Part shown: positions 1-10,146 of the stretch, piece after piece | Layout: every line of letters begins with the position of its first letter | Position numbering within the stretch: position 1 is the stretch's first letter | Assembly (NCBI GenBank): GCA_022495005.1 | Contig: JAGYXB010000804.1 | Coordinates: 434,001-498,000, forward strand | Direction of reading: 5' to 3' | Source: Rhyacophila brunnea | Taxonomy: Eukaryota; Arthropoda; Insecta; Trichoptera; Rhyacophilidae | DNA length: 64,000 nucleotides | The notes under the pieces: generated by a model | Told to the model about the DNA's origin: nothing | Database searches by the model: none | The model's input: only the letters and a program-made list of their open reading frames with translations | Translations under genes and position numbers: made by a program

Positions 1-123
1 TGAGACATTCCAAGGCGTAAGAAAACTGCTGATGTTCACATAAACGTAGGGCCTCGTGATACGCTCGATTAAGATCGAATGTGGTGCGGGGTGGGTTCGT
101 TTGGAGCGGTCTTTATTTGTGTT
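1..123. repeat. Diverged dispersed repeat, copy 1 (partner 1829-1950)
   Basis: This stretch is clearly similar to 1829-1950 in the same orientation, sharing blocks such as GGGCCTCGTGATACG and GAGACAT near the start. It runs off the left edge of the window. The minus strand has an open reading in both copies with residues LNR, YHEAL and HQ conserved; copy 2 has a stop. A decayed coding repeat is possible, but I do not recognise the protein and the plus strand also has a partial open reading. Confidence 0.6.
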
Positions 124-589
124 GTTTTTCAAACTGAAATGCGCATTCGAGCTGTGGACGGGACTCGGAAAGTACATTAAATTACGTGTGTTTTGTGAAT
201 GCTAAGTAAGGAAAAACATAAGCTACGATAGAAATGGTATAGAAACTAACATTACAAACTAACGTTTTTACAGGAATGTGAAATTGTTTCGCAATTAACA
301 ATTACCAAATACATAATAATAAACACGTACTAAGTGCCATTTCGCCCATTTCTCAATTTTAATAATATAAATCGACTTAGGGGCGAAAATGATAATTAAC
401 GAGTAACATTGAATAAAAAACAAACCTATTTTGTTTCTCTGGCATTCAATACACGTTTTATTATAAAAATTACACTAGATTTGTAAAAAGCATGGTCGTT
501 TAGAACTGCTAGTTACTATTACGTAAAATGGAATGCAATGAGCTAGATTTTCTAATAATTAACGTATTATCATTTTTGTCAATATGAAA
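124..589. other. No recognisable feature
   Basis: AT-rich non-coding sequence. I see no gene, terminal repeat or RNA element in it. Confidence 0.5.
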
Positions 590-860
590 CAATCATTTTG
601 AAATTTGCACCGCGGCTTAGTGGGCCTTGGCAAAAGTCACTCGTCTATCTAGCGAATTTTAGGGCTTTCCTGTGGGCGTTTAGTGCGCCTTGGGTACCAC
701 TGTATGTCATTTTTCCAGCCCATTGCCATTCCATCTGCTTAGCAAGCTCTATCTCTATCACATCGCGTACTCCTATCTGCTTTCTTATCTATTGGTTTCT
801 TTTGTAGTTTTTCCGCGCTATATCTTTCAATGCCACGTTGCGCTACTTATCATTTTGGAT
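590..860 (-). mobile_element. RTE-type LINE ORF2 tail, decayed
   Basis: Read on the minus strand, this encodes pieces of the C-terminal tail of an endonuclease-reverse transcriptase. LAKQMEWQWAGKM matches the tail motif usually written LKWQWAGH. A frame change away, QWYPRRTKRPQ and SPKIR match the EWxPxGxRxxGRPKxRW motif. The same motif recurs at 2770-2925, so both are likely remnants of one LINE family. There are frameshifts and stops. The clade is inferred from the tail only. Confidence 0.55.
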
Positions 861-1419
861 TTTGGCTCATAAAATTCGTTGGATATACCTACGTGGCAGT
901 GAAGATAGGGCATGTGTTCATCCAACAGTGTATCGATCTCTGCTGATGATGATTTGTATTAATTTCAAGCGCGTTTCCACCTGTAAAATGTTGATATCCA
1001 CTGGAGTAGATTAGCGATTATATAAATCGAAGGTCTCTATGAACGATAGCTATAAACGTAATGGCAACGCAACATTCATTAATCAGTATTGAGTATTGTA
1101 GTTTTTTTTTTAATAATTCGTGTTGAATTGGCTGTGGGCATGAATGACATTAAATAATATATATTATATTTACTGGGTCACTTGAAAATGGCTGCGATAT
1201 AAAAATACAATTGACGTGTAATTGATTATTCGATATAATTTATTATTTGTAATGAGAACTAAAGTTAGCATTAATCAATTTATTGCGCAATACGAATACA
1301 TCCATTTCCCAAATGCGAAATCTCACGAATCGTATACCTACTGATATATTATATTTGTCACTTGCGGATATAAGTCATGGGAATGGTTGTATTTATTTTG
1401 TAGCTAGTTGTCTGTCACC
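861..1419. other. No recognisable feature
   Basis: AT-rich sequence with no gene or repeat boundary that I can support. Confidence 0.45.
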
Positions 1420-1690
1420 CGACCAACATGTCCATATCGCGGAGAACTACAAAGAACTACAGGATGCAAGTCACATCCTCTGGGAATGTCCGAGAATGTG
1501 CTCCAAAAAGGAAGAGATACTCAAGTCGGCCCAAGTTGCTGTTAGGCCCATCCGACCTGGTCGCCACTAAGGCCAATTGTATAGCTTTAAAAAAATGCGA
1601 CGTCTTATTGCGAACGTCAAGATGTCTTCACGTAGTTTTTGTATACTTACCTGTATTGTTTTGCATTGTTTTTGTATTATATTTATAATC
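1420..1690 (+). mobile_element. LINE ORF2 C-terminal remnant (Cys/His tail)
   Basis: The plus strand encodes LQDASHILWECPRM followed by a charged KKEEIL segment. This matches the CxxC...HxxxxC tail found after the reverse transcriptase of several non-LTR clades (R1, LOA and jockey-like), usually written ExxxHILxxCPRF. A second frame continues as SDLVATKANCIALKKC, so at least one frameshift is present. A related tail (IQDASHNMFVCSRI) lies at 46850-47030, which supports a repeat family. The 5' part of the element is missing. Confidence 0.55.
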
Positions 1691-1828
1691 AAATTCGTTT
1701 TCTTTTATGTTAGTTAGTTCTCCGTGCTTTTCTCTTTCATGACACTTTTTATTAACTCAAGTAATCTCTTTAAACTCAGTCAAAGCTCAATTGAGAGCGC
1801 GGTGACCTCAGTCTTAGGGTATCTGTTC

Positions 1829-1950
1829 TTGAGACATGACTAGGCGTAAAAAAACCGCTGATGCTTCATATCCAAATGTAGGGCCTCGTGATACGATCGA
1901 TTAAGACGGAGTGAGGTGCGGGGCGGATTGGTTTTGAGGGGTCATTGTTT
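1829..1950. repeat. Diverged dispersed repeat, copy 2 (partner 1-123)
   Basis: Direct-orientation copy of the sequence at 1-123, with scattered substitutions and small indels. The minus-strand reading seen in copy 1 is interrupted here by a stop codon. The two copies lie about 1.83 kb apart. Each is followed to the right by a minus-strand LINE tail (590-860 and 2770-2925), so the pair may reflect two insertions of one longer element. Confidence 0.6.
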
Positions 1951-2769
1951 GTCCATAAATGTAAATGAGTCAAAGGGTGGCAAAGTTTTATGATCACGAA
2001 TATACCCCAAATCAGTCGTGGGAATATCTAATCATAGCGGACCGCTAACATTTTTAACGATATAAGTTTCATGTTAGCCAAGGGCCGAAATACATTGGAA
2101 CTATTGGTAGTGTTTTTCAGTTGCAAAACTGCGTCCACAAATTTGAAATCATCTCAATAAGATTTCATTGTCTGAGTCCATGAGCCTCGCAAAATACGGA
2201 GGTCCAGTCGTAATGATTGACAGTGCTGTCCCGCTTTATATGATATATTACACGAACACACACAATAGGTATACCTAAGGGCAGGAAAAACAATACATAA
2301 CACGCTTTTTTACACATGCAAGTTTCGCGTTAACCAAGGCAGAATTTAACACGCGATAAGATGTGGCGGTAGCATGCGAGGCGTATCAAGATCAAAGAAG
2401 AATGGTAATTAAGTCCAGAGTTTTAGTTCTTAACCTAACAACTAACCGACCGGCAGCACCTGTAGCTGCGTGATTTACCGCCGAGAACAAAGGTGAGCCG
2501 ACTGTTACGAACAGCTAGCTGATCGCATCTTATCAGTGATATCAGAACACGCATGGCGTCTTAGCAACTGAATTAATGCTATTTGTTTGTCTGTGGTCAG
2601 TGTTTCGTTAATTTTTCAATCATCAACCGTCGTCGGTCAAAGACGGATAGATGCACCCAAATTGTATTTTGTTGTTATTTAAACTGTTCAACTCGATTGA
2701 ATTGTGGTGGATTATTAATAAATCATCATCATCAACCGGGGACTATCTATCGGGGGTAATAGGAAGATT
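1951..2769. other. No recognisable gene
   Basis: Non-coding sequence. 2380-2560 is richer in GC than its surroundings but has no frame or splice pattern I can defend. A short TCATCA run occurs near 2725. Confidence 0.4.
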
Positions 2770-2925
2770 TTTAGTAGTCCCCGATGTTATGTATACCTGT
2801 TCTGAAGGTTGCGAATTTTAGGGCGTCCCTGTCGTCTAGTGCCCATTGGATACCACTCTAAGCCTGCCAACGGCTGTCCACTTTCTAAGCGAATTTTTCA
2901 TCCAATTGTCATTTCATCTGCGCGG
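2770..2925 (-). mobile_element. RTE-type LINE ORF2 tail, second copy
   Basis: The minus strand encodes LEWYPMGTRRQGRPKIR, an almost textbook form of the tail motif of RTE-like endonuclease-reverse transcriptases. A GQPLA segment lies just upstream in a shifted frame. The plus-strand words GCGAATTTTAGGGC and TTTCATCTGC are shared with 590-860, so both belong to one family. Only the last part of the ORF remains; the rest is deleted or unrecognisable. Confidence 0.6.
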
Positions 2926-3047
2926 CGATGATTACATAAATATCTACTGTATATGTTTGTAGTGATTATACAGCTTTTAGTGAAAAGATAACATGTACCT
3001 ACTACAATCTACAAAAGTACATTAACAAACATCATTCCTGCGAGGCT

Positions 3048-4575
3048 ATCCTAACATATCACTTAACACCCAAAATGAGCTATATATGATAAATATATCA
3101 CATTTATCACTTTACGTATTCAGCCGGTTAATTATTACAATAAGTTAACCGTCTGAACTGTCAAACAGTGCTATCCTTTAACAGCCCCTCTCTTGGCTGT
3201 GTTAACTTTTAAAACGAGATAGAGTACGTCAATTTTACATATTGAGAATTGATATGCAAGATACCTACGTATATTTTGAAAAATAATTACGTCACAGCTG
3301 CCGCCTTAATTTATAGTTCCCCGAGAGCTGACAAATACCGAGTGGCTAGTAGCAGTTAGTAGTAAGAACATATTTTGTTTACTACATGCTGCAATCTCAG
3401 AGCCCTATGCACAATCGTCTGTCATAATTACAACAAAATTACAACAAAACACTATCCAGAAAGCCTTTCATAGTTATGATCGAGTTGTCTATGGTCCACC
3501 AAATCTGCAATAGCTTCGTTCTGTTTTTCTATTGAAAATATTACCATATATAAAAATTCTCTTTTTCATAATTTAGGTAAATTATTTTGTAATTGTTAAA
3601 CGATGACAAAAATATGAAAAATATACAAAATAAATTCAATAACTATAAATACACAATTAATATTTAATAAAAATGATTAAATGTCTTCGCAATTAGTGAA
3701 TAATATAAGTTATTTTTTGACCATGTTTTTCCCGATACGGTAACACTTGCCGTTGAAATGTCAGATTTTGTCATTTACAATTATTACAAATATATGCCAT
3801 GATGTGAATAATTATATAGAGTGATTAAAACTAATATTACTATGTTGGTGTGTAGGTAACTAAGTACTTATATATTTCAACTACCTATCTATTGGTTTAA
3901 TATTACATAAATATCTAAATCTGAATAAGAAAAGTTAATTCATAATTCATTGACACTGACATTTCAATTTGATAATCGGTTTTACTAAATTAAGACATGT
4001 ACAGAATCAAGAAAGTAAAGGAAAATATGTCGTATTAAATGTCACGGATATTTAATATTTGTTCAATACCCATATTGAGATCAATTGTTAAATGAATTTG
4101 AGTGTATTGGCCGTTTTAAAGACACGTCAATTTATTTTGACAGCAGCTGTCAGTGGTAAATGGCAATACGGAAGGGGGGCAAGGGGGCGAGTTCATAACA
4201 AAATTAGTCTATGGTTAAGGATTCCTTATCTCTATAATCTATAGTTAACAGATGGATTTCGGCTACTTACAATTTTTACTGTTATTTTATGGTAAGTACG
4301 AATTGAGCATCGCGCTCTCAATGACATGACTAATAGAACTGTAGATTATGTTGATATGTTTGACGTTTGGGTTCGGGCGTATCCGCCAGCACGAACATAC
4401 CCGAATTTGACCGATATGTCTACTAACCTAAATTTTCGCCGTTTAAGAATTTACCAATTAATTTAGATAACCGCCGATCGTCGTTCATAACCGCCTTGTG
4501 CACGGAATGCCTTCCATGTTAATTTGGACCAATGAAAATAACGGAGAGGTGCGAAAGTGCTAACTGTTAAGAATA
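3048..4575 (+). repeat. Two-part dispersed repeat, copy 1 (inverted copy at 17028-17592)
   Basis: Segments 3048-3345 and 4370-4575 match, in order and inverted, the contiguous region 17592-17028. Shared words include TTTAACAGCC, GAACTATAAATTAAG (inverted) and CACGAACATACCCGAATTTG. In copy 2 the two parts are about 50-80 bp apart; here they are separated by about 1 kb (3346-4369). That block is therefore an insertion here or a deletion in the other copy. I cannot assign a class. Confidence 0.6.
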
Positions 4576-4984
4576 ACTACACAGATAATGCATTTATATT
4601 ATGTTTTGGTTTACATTAAAGATGTTGCTTAATCTCGATTAATTTAGTTTAGTTATTAATAAGTAGCTATTCTATTTTTATATTCCCGACATTTTAGATT
4701 AGTTTTTTGAAGATATGTTTTATTTTTTAATTTGTAGTTACGTTTCCAACATTCAGTTTTCTCGTTTTTTATTTTCTTTCTCTCGAGTTAGCTTCCTGTC
4801 TATTGCAGACTCAAAATGTAGGTACACTACACTAAGCTATGAGAACATCACATAGAAGGGCGACATTAACTAGCACGTTTACAAAGAACAGAAATAAATT
4901 ATATTATATAATAAACTAATTAAAAAAAATTCGATATTCCTAAAAAATAAAAATGTGTATAACGTGACATCTTCTCTATTTATA
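4576..4984. other. No recognisable feature
   Basis: AT-rich sequence without a gene or a boundary that I recognise. Confidence 0.4.
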
Positions 4985-5140
4985 AAGAATCTACCTGCCA
5001 CTTGGCTCAACCTATTAGGTCCATACTGACTCCAAACACAAATTGAAAAACAACGTATATTTACCAGACCCAGGATTCAAACCTGGGATCCACGACATTA
5101 TAATCCGACGCGTAAGCCGTTCGGCCATAGTGGGCGTCAA
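4985..5140 (-). mobile_element. tRNA-derived SINE, copy 1
   Basis: On the minus strand there is a box A match, TGGCCGAACGG (5127-5117), and a box B match, GGTTTGAATCC (5083-5073). Their starts are 44 nt apart, normal for an internal RNA polymerase III promoter. The flanks do not form a tRNA acceptor stem, so this is a tRNA-like SINE head and not a tRNA gene. The body continues to the left (CTTGGCTCAACCTATTAGG on the plus strand) and is shared with a second copy at 33318-33430. Exact ends and tail are not clear. Confidence 0.65.
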
Positions 5141-6514
5141 ATACGTAGCTACCTATTAATTATATAAAATACTTAATTCATTATCTCAAAATAAAATGTA
5201 TATTTGGTGGTTTTAACTTCCATTATCTACTCTGGCAGTTTTATTAACAATAGTTGTCATTCATATTTTTTTCTATAGGGCTTGCTGCAGGACACTATTA
5301 TCGTCCGTTATTCGCATTTAATTAACGTCAAACTTTAAAACCAAATAAGATTTCGCGACAAACCAAAATTATAAAAATAAAAAGTTTTGAAATAATAACA
5401 CATTTACATTTATAATACTTTTCGAAAAAAATCGCGACACACAGATTGGGAAACAATGGTAGTATTTGAGCCGACGTATATTCATTCCTGTATTAATCCA
5501 TTCCTACCCATTATTGATGGAATTTTAAAACACCTCGTATAGCGTAGATATTAAGTTAATATAATGCTGGATACCTATTTGTGACGGTAGTGTGTTTAGA
5601 CATCCTCATTCAGCAAGCGAAATGCATGTGTACCTATGTCCCAAATTTATTCCTCGGTTTTTCTAAATGCATCTCAAGATTGGTTATGTAATTTCAAAAT
5701 CTTGACTATATTATCTTCTTATCATTCGTCGTATCAGTTATAGTTGGTGGCCTACAATTCAACAGCTGTGTACTTGAAGTATCTAGCAGTAAGCAACTAA
5801 CTCGCTTATCAAGTTTCGCGTATTCCACAAAGCTACTAACTTGTGCAGTTCCATTTGAAACTTTTAAATGAGTTCCGAAACGAACCAACTGTTAAAAAGA
5901 ACAACATGCCAAGAAAGAACCCGTAGGCACGTTTAAAAAATACCCCAGATCTTATATGATACAATAGTGTGCTTAATGTATACATATTAAAGTGGGGTGA
6001 CTCGGTTGGATAGGCGACGTCTAAGGGATGAATGACAACCAACCACCCAAGTAACTCTTTTCTTTATTAACACTGACGTTACTGTAATGCCACCGTAGGC
6101 CACCCAGCCTATTAAACTGCAAATATTTAATATTTCAGTTAAAACGTACTTCGTCATCATCATTTATTTCGACTATTCGTAGAATCATCAAATATTATAT
6201 CTATTTCAAATTGTTATTATTCTAAAAATCGGTGTCATTATCCATTAAATACATATACTTAATTATTGATAGATATCGGTCAGATTTCATCTACCTGTCA
6301 TAAATATAAATGCACATGGCACACAGAGCGTCGCATTCCATTACGAACAAAATACATAGATCTAAAAGTATATGCAACAAAAAGAGACAATAGAAAGTAA
6401 TAGGTGAGATCAATAATTATGTATTGCAGTATAAAAATGTATAGAAATACTAGATAAAACAAACAGTAAATTTTAACTGTAATATTTATTGTCAATCTTA
6501 TACGGTGATGCAAG
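5141..6514. other. No recognisable gene
   Basis: AT-rich non-coding sequence. Short open frames here have no family resemblance and normal chance length. Confidence 0.4.
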
Positions 6515-6680
6515 GTGACATCACCAGAACGGACAGAATTTATGAGCTTTGTGAAGGGAAGGTTAATACATCTACAATACACAGGGATAAAAAAGAGGGT
6601 AGGAAGACCTCAACTGAGTTGGTTGGACAATGAATTCTGTAGTATAATCATATCCTGGAGGCGACGCAGATCCACTCTGA
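6515..6680 (+). mobile_element. LINE ORF2 tail fragment
   Basis: The plus strand encodes KKRVGRPQLSWLDN preceded by EFMSFVKGRL. The GRPxxxWLD motif is the hallmark of the C-terminal tail of RTE/CR1-like endonuclease-reverse transcriptases. The reading dissolves after about 50 residues. A short decayed fragment with no visible element ends. Confidence 0.5.
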
Positions 6681-7130
6681 GGGTTAATCCTGATGGTAAT
6701 TCTAGTATAATAATTCTATTAAATATTACAAATTAATACTAACTAAATAATTGATAACACATTAATAATGCATATTATGCTAAATGCATCATATATGTAC
6801 GGACATAATTAATAATATATCATGCGACAAATTAGGAATAAAAATAACGCATGCGTAATATAATGATATCAGAGATACCCCGCTTCCAACTACCAATAAA
6901 ATCAATGTCATTGTCGAGTTGAACAGTGAACAAATTTAAAATATACCTACCTGCATACATTTTGTGTAAATGGCGATATAATTGAAGGTTCACCTAGGTC
7001 CTAGGCTGTGTGATATGCTGATATGTAACGGAAAGAATACTGTTGGACAGTTATTAAAGTACCATAAGCCATAGTATCACAACATAATATACCTACGTTG
7101 AAAATAGCTTAGTATGTAACAAACTAAATA
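6681..7130. other. No recognisable feature
   Basis: AT-rich sequence with no gene or repeat ends seen. Confidence 0.4.
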
Positions 7131-7247
7131 TGGTAGAACCTCGATATAACGGACTAATGCGGGTGAAGGGTGTCTGTAAAAGCCGAAAGTACGTTATATA
7201 AAAACAAAATCCTGTTTATTCGACTTCAGATGATAATATATCGTGAC

Positions 7248-7999
7248 TAGGGAATCCAATCCCGAGCCAAAATTCTGATCCCGGGATTTCGGGATTACAA
7301 TTTGACAATCCCGGGATCCCGGGACTGGTCCCGGGATTGGCATTTTTTTCCATTGTTAATATAAAATTTTTATATTTACAAATAACATTGATAAAATCGG
7401 TCAAAAATAAATCTAGTATAATTTATACTATTTAAGACATTTATTGTTAATATTGTATACGTTCAATCTTGGAAATACATAAGTTTAATGGAGTAAATAA
7501 TATTGTAATATAAATAATAATGTGAATTTAATATGAGATTGCTGTTTCTGATAGTAAAGACATAATGAGTGGATTAGCGAGATTTAAAATAGTAAAGCAA
7601 ATAATCATGGCGTACTTATGGCCTTTCCGCTTCATAAATCTAATTAGTCAGCCAAATATGAAACTGCCGTAAAACGTATGATATCATGGCGGAATTACTT
7701 TGTTAAAAGTGCGAAGCATTGTTTTTTTCCAATCTTTCTCATTTTTAATAATTTATGTGAAAAAATAAAATGAATCGGCAACCTACACATGGGTATAAAT
7801 CAAACTTCATTCAAACTCAGTTTATTTCTAATGTAGTTATTTTTTATTAAAAGTATTTTTTCTGTTATATTTTCGCTTTTATTTTATTTTCCATAAAAAT
7901 TGATAAAAAAATCAATCCCGAAATCCCGGGATTATGTTTATCAATCCCGGGATTCATAGGTATCGAAAATAGCTCGGGATCCCGGGATTGGAATCCCTA
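7248..7999 (+). mobile_element. hAT-like MITE, CCCGGG family, copy 1
   Basis: Ends are TAGGGAATCCAATCCCGAGC and the inverted form of TAGGGATTCCAATCCCGGG. A perfect 8-bp duplication ATCGTGAC flanks the unit (7240-7247, 8000-8007), which indicates hAT-type transposition. Subterminal zones are built from repeated TCCCGGGA motifs, a likely transposase-binding array. No transposase is encoded. The unit sits inside the pogo-like element 7131-8358, so it inserted later. Full copies: 45671-46432, 47818-48544, 51539-52269. Confidence 0.88.
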
Positions 8000-8008
8000 A
8001 TCGTGACA

Positions 8009-8189
8009 GCCGTTGTGGAGTAATGTAAATGTTAGATGTCGACGCGCTTGCTTTCGGTAATCTTGCTTTGAAAAAAGAATCAAGTTTTGTTTGCACTTTT
8101 GAAGTCTGCTGTTTTTTTATAATCAGCTCACTAAAATTACGAAAATGCGTGTAAGTATTGTTGAATTTCGTTATCTGACGAATAGTCAA
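8009..8189 (-). pseudogene. Transposase C-terminal fragment (pogo/Tigger type)
   Basis: The minus strand has about 60 open codons ending at the nested hAT boundary. The segment KVQTKLDSFFKAR resembles the QxKLxSFF/QTxLDxFF ending common at the extreme C-terminus of Tigger/jerky-type DDE transposases. No catalytic residues are included. Its place just inside the right end of the pogo-like element fits a transposase read on the minus strand. The remainder is deleted, and the last codons are replaced by the hAT insertion. Confidence 0.45.
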
Positions 8190-8475
8190 TATATGATATT
8201 AGATTATCATACGCAAAATATTGTTTACAAGTGGTGACACTTGGACACATGTATAACATTAACAAGATGTTTTTAAAAATTTTCACATTTGACCGGATAT
8301 TTTGTCCGTTATAGCCGAAGTCCATTATATCGAATTTCGTTATATCGAGGTTCTACTGCACTATTCTTCCGATGGAGCGAAAGAGGATGAATTTTAATAT
8401 ACCTACATTATTGAGTGCCATTTAAATATCGAATATAAAACTAAGTAATAATGAACATAACAGATTATATACATA

Positions 8476-8522
8476 CAATATTAAAGAATACAAATTATAA
8501 TAATTTGTATTCTTTAATATTG
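8476..8522. repeat. Perfect 22-bp inverted repeat, 3-nt loop
   Basis: The arm CAATATTAAAGAATACAAAT... (22 bp) is followed by TAA and then its exact reverse complement. A 47-bp near-palindrome with no mismatch is likely recent, or maintained. It could extrude as a cruciform or fold as an RNA hairpin. No matching second copy was noticed in the window. Confidence 0.9.
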
Positions 8523-8843
8523 TTTACCAAACGATTCAAATGACTCTCCTAGTGATGTACCTACGTGTTATCCCCTCCGACGATTTATCCTCACTAAACG
8601 TCTGTCAAACAGGTTAGAATTAGGGATGGGCACTGCACCTTAAATGTAATCCCGAGAGTCCATTTCGCTGGTCGGCTTGCGAAACACAATTTAACATGTC
8701 ATTATTACTATAATTACTACCAGAGAGAGGGTAGGCATGCACTAATGACCATAGTAATTCTTCTAACCAGACTAACATAATTAATTGAAAGCATTATTTT
8801 GACACGGGAACGTTAGGAATGCTGCCAGGAAAAGGTTAGTGTA

Positions 8844-10144
8844 CGAGGGTGGGTCAATAAGTCCTTAGAAAAGCCGACAGGTGGCGCGACTAGTACTGTA
8901 AGCGGTTTGTTTTCATGCAGCGGCACTACCGATTCAGTATGCTGCGAAGTTTCAATCAGATTGGTCGGGTTGTTGTGTGTTTCTCGTACATTTAAAAAAA
9001 AAATTTGCTTGTGGAAAATGGAAAAATGGAAAATGGAGAAAATTGAGTTTAGAGCTGTTATTAAACATTTTAATATAAAAGGGTTAACAGCAAAGGAAAT
9101 AAAAAATGAGTTGGATTTAGTTCACGGCATATCTGCTCCTTCACTTGCAACTATTTATAACTGGTTAAATGAATTTAAACGTGGTCGTACATCAACAAAG
9201 GATGAACCACGCTCAGGACGTCCTGTAGAGGTGACTACACCAGAAATGATCAATAAAATCCACGATATGGTGTTAAGTGACCGAAGATTAAAGTTGAGTG
9301 AGATAATTGAGGTTACAGGGATCTCAAAAGGTAGCGTCATTTCTATTTTACATGACAAATTGGGCATGAAAAAGTTTCTGCAAGATGGGTGCCGCGTTTG
9401 CTCACAGTCGACAATAAACGCAATAGGGTGGTGGCCTCTAAAGCCCTGTTGTCGCTCATGCAACGCAATCCAGATGAATTTTTTCGTCGCTTTGTGACTG
9501 TAGATGAAACATGGATACACCACTATACTCCCGAGACGAAAGAACAGTCAAAGCAGTGGATTGCGAAGGCGAACCATGTCCAAAGAAGGCGAAAACCGTA
9601 AAATCAGCTGGTAAGGTTATGGCTACTGTATTTTGGGATGCACGTGAAATTATTTTCGTTGACTATTTGGAAAAAGGAAAAACAATAACAGGGGATTATT
9701 ATGCATCTTTATTGGACCAGCTAAAAAACAAAATTGAAGAAAAACGGCCTCATTTAAACAGGAAAAAAATCCTCTTTCATCAGGACAATACCCGTGTTCA
9801 CACATGTTTACGATCAATGGCTAAAATTGAAGAATTGAAGTTCGAATTGGTCGACCACCCACCGTATTCGCCAGATTTAGCCCCCAGTGACTTTTTCCTT
9901 TTCCCAAACTTAAAAAAATGGCTAAGTGGACAACGTTTTTTTTCAAATGAAGAAGTCATCGATCGGACAAATGCTTATTTTGAGGACCTTCCGAAAACTT
10001 ATTTTTCTGACGGTTTAAAAAAAATGAGAAACGTCTAACCAAGTGTATTGAGCTCCAAGGAGATTATGTTGAGAAATAAAAAAAAAATACAAAAATAAAA
10101 ACTGTTTTAATGCTTTTTTCTAAGGAATTATTGACCCACTCTCG
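8844..10144 (+). mobile_element. Full-length mariner element
   Basis: 1301 bp between TA duplications (8842-8843, 10145-10146). Terminal inverted repeats of about 29 bp begin CGAGGGTGGGTCAATAAG on the left; the right end, inverted, reads CGAGAGTGGGTCAATAAT. The size and the single transposase frame are typical of mariner. The transposase order and DD34D spacing place it in mariner proper; an irritans-like subfamily is my guess from residue patterns. Both ends look intact, so it could be mobilised in trans if a matching transposase exists. Confidence 0.95.
9018..10079 (+). pseudogene. mariner transposase, three frameshifts
   Basis: The N-terminal helix-turn-helix region starts at 9018 (or an in-frame ATG at 9033) and reads to about 9373. 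The second frame carries the first catalytic Asp in TVDETW (codon 9503-9505). The third frame carries the second Asp in HQDN (9784) and the third in APSD (9889), exactly 34 residues apart, the DD34D signature of mariner. A fourth frame supplies the end, with stop at 10077-10079. Each frame change equals the loss of one base in a homopolymer: A run 9369-9373, GG at 9568-9569, A run 10017-10024. If these are corrected the length is about 349 residues, the family norm. Either a young pseudogene or assembly error. Confidence 0.92.
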
Positions 10145-10146
10145 TA

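Larger units (their letters stand above)
7131..8358 (-). mobile_element. pogo/Tigger-like DNA transposon remnant
   Basis: The ends are inverted repeats: GTAGAACCTCGATATAACGG on the left and, inverted, CAGTAGAACCTCGATATAAC on the right. A CAGTxGAACCTCGATxTAACG start is typical of pogo-group (Tc1/mariner superfamily) elements, which duplicate a TA target. Flanks are TA on the left and CA on the right, so one side has mutated. Without the nested hAT at 7248-7999 the element is only about 470 bp: the left terminus plus the transposase C-terminus and right terminus. It is internally deleted and cannot encode a transposase. Confidence 0.7.

Noticed and set aside
5061..5138. Possible tRNA gene on the minus strand
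   Set aside because: Boxes A and B are present but the ends do not pair as an acceptor stem, and the sequence continues into a repeated body; treated as a SINE.
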